Assembly (NCBI RefSeq): GCF_916715725.1
Contig: NZ_CAKAPD010000009.1
Span: forward strand, 20,479 to 84,478
From: an uncultured Rothia sp.
GTDB lineage: Bacteria; Actinomycetota; Actinomycetes; Actinomycetales; Micrococcaceae
Reading direction: 5' to 3'
DNA length: 64,000 nt
This document shows, piece by piece, positions 59,970 to 64,000 of this stretch. The translations under genes were made by a program, and so were the position numbers. How positions within the stretch are numbered: the stretch's first letter is position 1; every line of letters begins with the position of its first letter. The notes under the pieces are model-generated. The model saw only the letters and a program-made list of their open reading frames with translations, was not told where the DNA came from and searched no databases.

Positions 59970-60887
59970 CTAGTAGATCAGGTCGCCTCGTGCCGCTTCG
60001 TGGACGCGGCGGGTTACGGTTTCCATGACGGGCGAGTTGATGTTCCAGCGCTGCCAGTAGAGGGGGAATTCTACGGGGGTTGCGGCGAGCTTCACGAGGT
60101 GCCCGCTTGCGAGCTCTTCGGCGCATTGCGCTTCGGGAATGAGACCCCAGGCGATACCGGCGCTGACGGCGCGCGCATAGTCCGGGGAGGAGGGAATGTA
60201 GATGGTGGGGCTTTGGGTGAAGGTTTCTTCAGCCTCCAGACCTACTTCTTGTTCAATGAGGACTCGCGCTACGTCCTGCACGAAGTCTTTGCGGTCGTAT
60301 TCGACGACGGGGGCACGGTTGAGCTCTTCGCGGCTTACGCGCTTGGGCCAGCCGGGTAGGTATCGCTGTACGTAGTCGGGGGTTGCGACGCACCAGTAGC
60401 GTGCCACGCCGAGGGTTTCAACGGAGCAGCCGGGGATTTTTTCGGGTTTGGAGGTGATGACTGCCATGACTTCTCCGGAGCGGAGCATGGCGGAGGAGTG
60501 GAATTCACCTTCTCGTCGCAGGTCGCAGAAGATGCTGTCTTCGCGACTGAGAGTTCCGACGGCGTCGATGAACCAGGTGGCGAGCGAGTCGGCATTGACC
60601 GCCACGGAGACGCTTTGGAAGCCGCCGGCACCCATGAGTTCGCGTTCCATTTCTTGCTGCAGGAATTCACTCTGGCGGGCGATGCGCAGCACGCTCTGTC
60701 CGGCATCCGTGGGGGTCACGGGATTGCTTCGGCGTAGCAGAACCTTTCCGGCGATCTGCTCCATGGCTTTGATGCGCTGGGAGATGGCGGAGGGGCTCAC
60801 CCGCAGAACATCTGCCGCGGCATCGAAAGTGCCGTATTCGATGACGGCGGCAAAGGTGGAGAGCTGGTCGGTGCTGAAACGTGTCAT
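59970..60887 (-). CDS. lysG: LysR-family regulator LysG/ArgP
   Basis: 305 residues. The N-terminal helix-turn-helix is FDAAADVLRVSPSAISQRIKAMEQIAGKVLLRR, and the effector domain follows. The LSTFAAVIEYGTFDAAA start and TPTDAGQSVLRIARQ match the ArgP/LysG/IciA subgroup, which senses Lys or Arg and activates the exporter gene lysE/argO. Here lysE lies divergently 205 bases away, the standard arrangement. The downstream membrane transporter gene on the same strand is an addition to the usual pair. Confidence 0.92.
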   Translation of the reverse strand: MTRFSTDQLSTFAAVIEYGTFDAAADVLRVSPSAISQRIKAMEQIAGKVLLRRSNPVTPTDAGQSVLRIARQSEFLQQEMERELMGAGGFQSVSVAVNADSLATWFIDAVGTLSREDSIFCDLRREGEFHSSAMLRSGEVMAVITSKPEKIPGCSVETLGVARYWCVATPDYVQRYLPGWPKRVSREELNRAPVVEYDRKDFVQDVARVLIEQEVGLEAEETFTQSPTIYIPSSPDYARAVSAGIAWGLIPEAQCAEELASGHLVKLAATPVEFPLYWQRWNINSPVMETVTRRVHEAARGDLIY

Positions 60888-61092
60888 AAGAATATCTTAC
60901 GCAGTGTGAAAATATTTAGATAGATTTAGGGTTTGTTTTCTCGTATTCTCGTCTCTGGCGCTTCACACTGTAGCTAATACGGCAATATCCCTGTATCACG
61001 GGCTTTTGCCTGGCAAGCTGATATTAGAGAAGCCACCGACCGCACTATCCGCGAAGCCCGTGCCCCATTTGACCCGCATAGAAAGTTTCACC
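60888..61092. promoter_or_regulatory. lysG-lysE divergent control region
   Basis: 205 bases. The part next to lysG (about 60890-60945) is AT-rich with ATATCTTACGCAGTGTGA and ATATTTAGATAGAT, where a LysR-type T-N11-A site would be expected. No single palindrome is decisive. The part next to lysE is ordinary leader with a weak AGAAAG ribosome site. Confidence 0.4.
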
Positions 61093-61725
61093 ATGCCCAC
61101 CTCCCTGTCCCTGCTGTTTCTGGGTGCTACCACCACGATTTCTTTGGTGGCGGCTATTGGTGCCCAGGGAACTTTTGTGCTGCGTCAGGGTATTTTGGGT
61201 CGGCATATTACCCCGATCATTATTTTCTGTATCCTGTCGGATGCTCTGATGATTGGCTTGGGCGTGGTGGGTCTGGGCGCTCTGCTGGATGCGGCACCGT
61301 GGTTTATTGAGGTGTTCCGCTATGTGGGTGCGGCGTTTTTGGCGTGGTTCGGCTACGAGTCGGCGAAGCGTGTTTTCACCCCGCATGCGGTTGTCGTTGA
61401 GGAGGGTACCGAGGATGCGCAGTCGTTGAAGGCAGCCCTGCTAACCACGGCGGCGGTCACCTACCTCAACCCGCTGGCGTGGTTGGACACAACGATTTTC
61501 CTCGGTTCTCTGGCTAATACGCAGGGCGATCCCGGCCGCTGGTGGTATTACCTGGGCTGCTGCTGCGGTAGTGTTATCTGGTTTTTGATGCTCGGGTATG
61601 GTTCGCGTCTGCTTCGTCCGCTCTTTGCGCGTCCTTCGGCATGGCGTGTTTTGGATGGGGCGACGGCGCTTCTCATGGCGTACCTGGTGTTCAATCTGCT
61701 GACGATGAACCTGTCGACCCACTAG
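61093..61725 (+). CDS. lysE: LysE/ArgO-family basic amino-acid exporter
   Basis: 210 residues from ATG 61093; the upstream in-frame 29 codons do not look like LysE. Six hydrophobic helices. Conserved AIGAQGTFVLRQGI in helix 1, DALMIGLGVVGLG, and YLNPLAWLDT identify the family. It exports excess Lys or Arg driven by ion gradients. A two-Cys run (YLGCCCGS) in helix 5 is unusual. It is controlled by the divergent lysG product, by analogy with Corynebacterium. Confidence 0.92.
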   Translation: MPTSLSLLFLGATTTISLVAAIGAQGTFVLRQGILGRHITPIIIFCILSDALMIGLGVVGLGALLDAAPWFIEVFRYVGAAFLAWFGYESAKRVFTPHAVVVEEGTEDAQSLKAALLTTAAVTYLNPLAWLDTTIFLGSLANTQGDPGRWWYYLGCCCGSVIWFLMLGYGSRLLRPLFARPSAWRVLDGATALLMAYLVFNLLTMNLSTH

Positions 61726-61749
61726 CTTCTACCCCCTACCCAACCTCTT

Positions 61750-63183
61750 TTATGCCTTTTCAGGCTCTTTTTCCGTGTCTTCCTCTTCTTCATGGAGTAC
61801 GAGTACTTCGTTCTTGGGCATGGTGAGCAGGCCCAGGTAGATATCGCGAATAACCAGGATGTGCTTGATTCGCTCGATCATGGGTTTGAGGAAGCTTCGG
61901 GCGTATTTTTCGTCGCTACTGGTGGTTGCGACGAAGCTGAGCCCGGAGAACACGGCAACGATCATGGACACCTTGATGACCACGGCGTTGATGTTGGTGT
62001 CTACGCCGAGGATTTTGAGGTGTTCGGGTTTGACGGTCATCCAGGATTCGATGGTGGTGTCGCTAATGGCGATGGAGGAGAACCCCATGAAGAACCCGAA
62101 GACGAGCAACATAAAGAGGCTCGCCTGAATAATCTGCCCAATCATAGGGATGATGATAAGGTTGCCCCAGGACGCAATTTTGAGGGGTCGGTGTTCGAGG
62201 ATTTTCTTCTCTTCGACCCAGTCTTGGACGGTGTTCCAGATTCCCCCTTCGAGGGCCGCGGCGCGTTCGTAGTCGTTCTCGGTAAAGCTTGCAATGTCGT
62301 CGCCTCTATTGCGGCCCAGAAGGCGCGCTGTGCGCTCTAGGGAGGTCGTGACGATCACGAACACGGCGAGGAGTCCCATGAGCCCCAGAACAGCCCAGGT
62401 GCGCGGGAAGCTGAGCCTGTTGGCGAGCTTCCAGAGGTCTGCGTTCACGAAGATGAAGAGCACGGACACCATGAGTACGGGTAGTACTTTCGCAATCATG
62501 GGTGGCAGGGAGGCGAGCTGGTGGATGGCATGTTTGAAGGACCACCCTAGGATGGTGTCTACGCCGAGGAAGATGGCGAGGTAGATGCCCACAACGATGA
62601 GCGGGAATACTTGGGAACCGTCGTAGACGAAGTCGAGGCCGTCGAGGCTGCTGGATTCAAAGACACTGGCGACAAAGAGCATGCCGGCAAAAAGTACGGT
62701 AAGAATACCCGTGGTGATTTGAACCCACTGCGGGGTGCGGACCATGAGTATATGGGCAAGAGTAATGAACACACCGGAGATTATCGGCATCACGAGGAAG
62801 ATACCACCGAGCACCAGCATGGGTAGCACTTCATCGCTGAGCGCGGTGTTGGTCGTGATGGCTTTAATGTATTCCGGGAGGGAACCATTTGCGTTATCAA
62901 CTACGAGAATGAGGATATCGCGTAGGAAGATATAGCAGACGTGCATGATACTCGCCCACAGGATCCAGGGTACGGAGCGGGGGAACGCATCGAGAGCACG
63001 CTGACGTGCAGGAATGATGAGGGGTACGCCCTGTTTGCGGAACCAGATATTGCTCTGCTTCAGCGCATCAGTCTTGCTGTAGCGCTGAGGTTGTGCCTCT
63101 TCTGCCACAGCTTTAGTGCGCAGCCGCGCCCAGATGGGGCGTGCGTCCTTCTGCTGTGCGGTGTTCTGCTCCTGTGTGCTCAT
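61750..63183 (-). CDS. Uncharacterised polytopic membrane protein
   Basis: 477 residues with about nine hydrophobic segments, first near residue 73 (VPWILWASIMHVCYIFLRDILILVV), last near 405-425. A cytoplasmic N-terminal segment of about 65 residues is followed by paired helices. A conserved-looking charged loop lies near 293-330 (FTENDYERAAALEGGIWNTVQDWVEEKK). The C-terminus is acidic (EEEEDTEKEPEKA). I recognise no family; helix pairing suggests a channel or transporter. It is 48 bases downstream of another uncharacterised gene on the same strand and may be co-transcribed with it. Confidence 0.65.
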   Translation of the reverse strand: MSTQEQNTAQQKDARPIWARLRTKAVAEEAQPQRYSKTDALKQSNIWFRKQGVPLIIPARQRALDAFPRSVPWILWASIMHVCYIFLRDILILVVDNANGSLPEYIKAITTNTALSDEVLPMLVLGGIFLVMPIISGVFITLAHILMVRTPQWVQITTGILTVLFAGMLFVASVFESSSLDGLDFVYDGSQVFPLIVVGIYLAIFLGVDTILGWSFKHAIHQLASLPPMIAKVLPVLMVSVLFIFVNADLWKLANRLSFPRTWAVLGLMGLLAVFVIVTTSLERTARLLGRNRGDDIASFTENDYERAAALEGGIWNTVQDWVEEKKILEHRPLKIASWGNLIIIPMIGQIIQASLFMLLVFGFFMGFSSIAISDTTIESWMTVKPEHLKILGVDTNINAVVIKVSMIVAVFSGLSFVATTSSDEKYARSFLKPMIERIKHILVIRDIYLGLLTMPKNEVLVLHEEEEDTEKEPEKA

Positions 63184-63230
63184 GACATACCACTCTACAG
63201 GGTCGAGCAGGCCCTTTGATTATGTACCTT

Positions 63231-63776
63231 TTAGAGTTCTTCTTTCTCGAGCTCAGATCCAATAAAGCGAGCGTATGCGCCTATGAGTAGCTCAGCTGCT
63301 TCTTCGTGTCCGGCGTAGATACCTAGTTCCTCGTCCTCACGGCCTGCGCAGGTGCCGCTACTGATTTCGAGTAGGGATTGGGATGCCTCTGCAGTCTCCA
63401 GTGCCAGGGCGTCCAGGATGAAGCTCAGGCTTTCTTCCGATTCTTCAGCTACTCCCAGGAGGCGTCCTAGACGCGTCCCCTGATAGGGCGCAATGCTGAG
63501 GACGTCTTCGTTCTCGCACTGGATAATACGCGCGACAGGAATAATATCCCCGTCTGCTGTCTCTTCGAGCAGCAGCTCAGTAGAGAGGTCTATATGGCTT
63601 TCCTCGCTCTGTAGGATCTGCCTGGGCCACCAGAGGTGAATGTATTCGGTGAGTGCTGCCCATGCTTCGTGAGGCTCCAGCGAGCTCTCTACGTAGAGTG
63701 CCGCAGTCCGTTCTTCATTAGCCTGTTGCTGCTGATCGATTTGCTCGGGTGCGTGGGAAAACATGGGGTATTGCAT
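63231..63776 (-). CDS. Acidic SRPBCC-like protein
   Basis: 181 residues, very acidic, no membrane segment. LYVESSLEPHEAWAALTEYIHLWWPRQI resembles the first strand and helix of AHSA1/SRPBCC proteins (EVWRALTDPEHLxxWWP), and later segments (SESHIDLSTELLLEE, ARIIQCENEDVLSIAPY) fit the following strands. The N-terminus is Gln-rich. This fold binds hydrophobic ligands or acts as Hsp90 co-chaperone; no specific role can be given. It is upstream of the polytopic membrane gene on the same strand. Confidence 0.62.
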   Translation of the reverse strand: MQYPMFSHAPEQIDQQQQANEERTAALYVESSLEPHEAWAALTEYIHLWWPRQILQSEESHIDLSTELLLEETADGDIIPVARIIQCENEDVLSIAPYQGTRLGRLLGVAEESEESLSFILDALALETAEASQSLLEISSGTCAGREDEELGIYAGHEEAAELLIGAYARFIGSELEKEEL

Positions 63777-63846
63777 GGTTCTACTCTATCCCAGTGCGCT
63801 CCTCTCTGGAGGGCCCGGTAGATTCATGGGGTTCTGAGGGTACAAA

Positions 63847-63880
63847 AAAAGGGGCAGACCCGCGTGGGTCTGCCCCTTTT
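63847..63880. terminator. Terminator, first of a tandem pair
   Basis: AAAAGGGGCAGACCC (63847-63861) pairs perfectly with its complement (63866-63880), four-base loop, A-run before and T-run in the stem end. Confidence 0.9.
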
Positions 63881-63900
63881 CCAACTTTAGCTGTTAAAGC

Positions 63901-63929
63901 AAAAGAGCCCGCGTAAGCGGGCTCTTTTT
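63901..63929. terminator. Terminator, second of a tandem pair
   Basis: AAAAGAGCCCGC pairs with GCGGGCTCTTTT across GTAA, then T. It lies 20 bases after the first terminator. The last 70 bases of the window hold no feature I can support. Confidence 0.9.
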
Positions 63930-64000
63930 ATTGCCTATTGGATTGTTATCCAAAAACCATACAGTGAACGCAAACAACACAAAACTTCTTGAAAAGTAAG

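Noticed and set aside
1..64000. CRISPR array, prophage, insertion sequence or restriction system
   Set aside because: None seen: no regularly spaced short repeats, no transposase, integrase, phage structural gene or methyltransferase in the window.

Overview
The window is a stretch of an actinobacterial chromosome of roughly 60% GC (judged by eye, not counted). It is most like Rothia (Micrococcaceae; R. mucilaginosa or a close relative). The grounds are the protein families, the fused lysX, the anchored-repeat ABC transporter family, the Tat and lipoprotein signals, and the gene order of the fhaA-to-crgA cluster. The species call is inference; no database was searched.

Left part (1-11.2 kb): the 3' end of metF and a complete metE (methionine synthesis), then an organophosphate:phosphate antiporter behind a palindrome-rich AT-rich leader, and an M13 metallopeptidase. 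These are followed by a patch of small secreted or membrane proteins of unknown role: a Tat/lipobox DUF6318-like lipoprotein, a 79-residue Tat-signal protein with a Tyr/Gly tail, and three orphan membrane proteins.

Surface metal-uptake locus (11.2-21.6 kb): two divergent sortase-anchored proteins built from choice-of-anchor M repeats. One of them heads an overlapping operon with a ZnuA-like lipoprotein carrying an insertion, a third repeat protein, an ABC ATPase and a permease. A class E sortase gene lies at 57.6-58.4 kb and may anchor the LARTG protein.

Middle (21.7-38.8 kb): a zinc alcohol dehydrogenase, a possible structured RNA, an acidic-tailed membrane protein, a DHA2 drug exporter with divergent TetR regulator, a monooxygenase-fold protein and an NrtR-like regulator with a dead Nudix box. 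Then come two tandem ABC-F ATPases, each behind a near-identical leader containing a five-codon upstream ORF (MTHRA) and alternative hairpins ending in a U-tract. Each ABC-F gene carries an in-frame parS-like palindrome. A Schlafen AlbA/GHKL ATPase gene sits between two copies of a ~103-bp repeat. After sodA comes 1.45 kb without an obvious protein gene, holding five perfect DnaA boxes and a candidate small RNA. MarR and ferritin genes follow.

Right part (39-64 kb): nhaA, lysX (lysyl-PG synthase/lysyl-tRNA synthetase fusion), an AGCS amino-acid symporter behind a uORF/terminator leader, tRNA-Leu(CAG), and the growth and division cluster fhaA-fhaB-pstP-rodA-pbpA-pknA-pknB. On the other strand follow pabA/trpG, a 53-residue membrane protein and srtE, then crgA on the + strand. 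In mycobacteria this cluster lies close to oriC, which fits the parS and DnaA-box signals here. The window ends with a lysG/lysE pair, a BASS/ACR3-like transporter, two uncharacterised proteins and tandem terminators.
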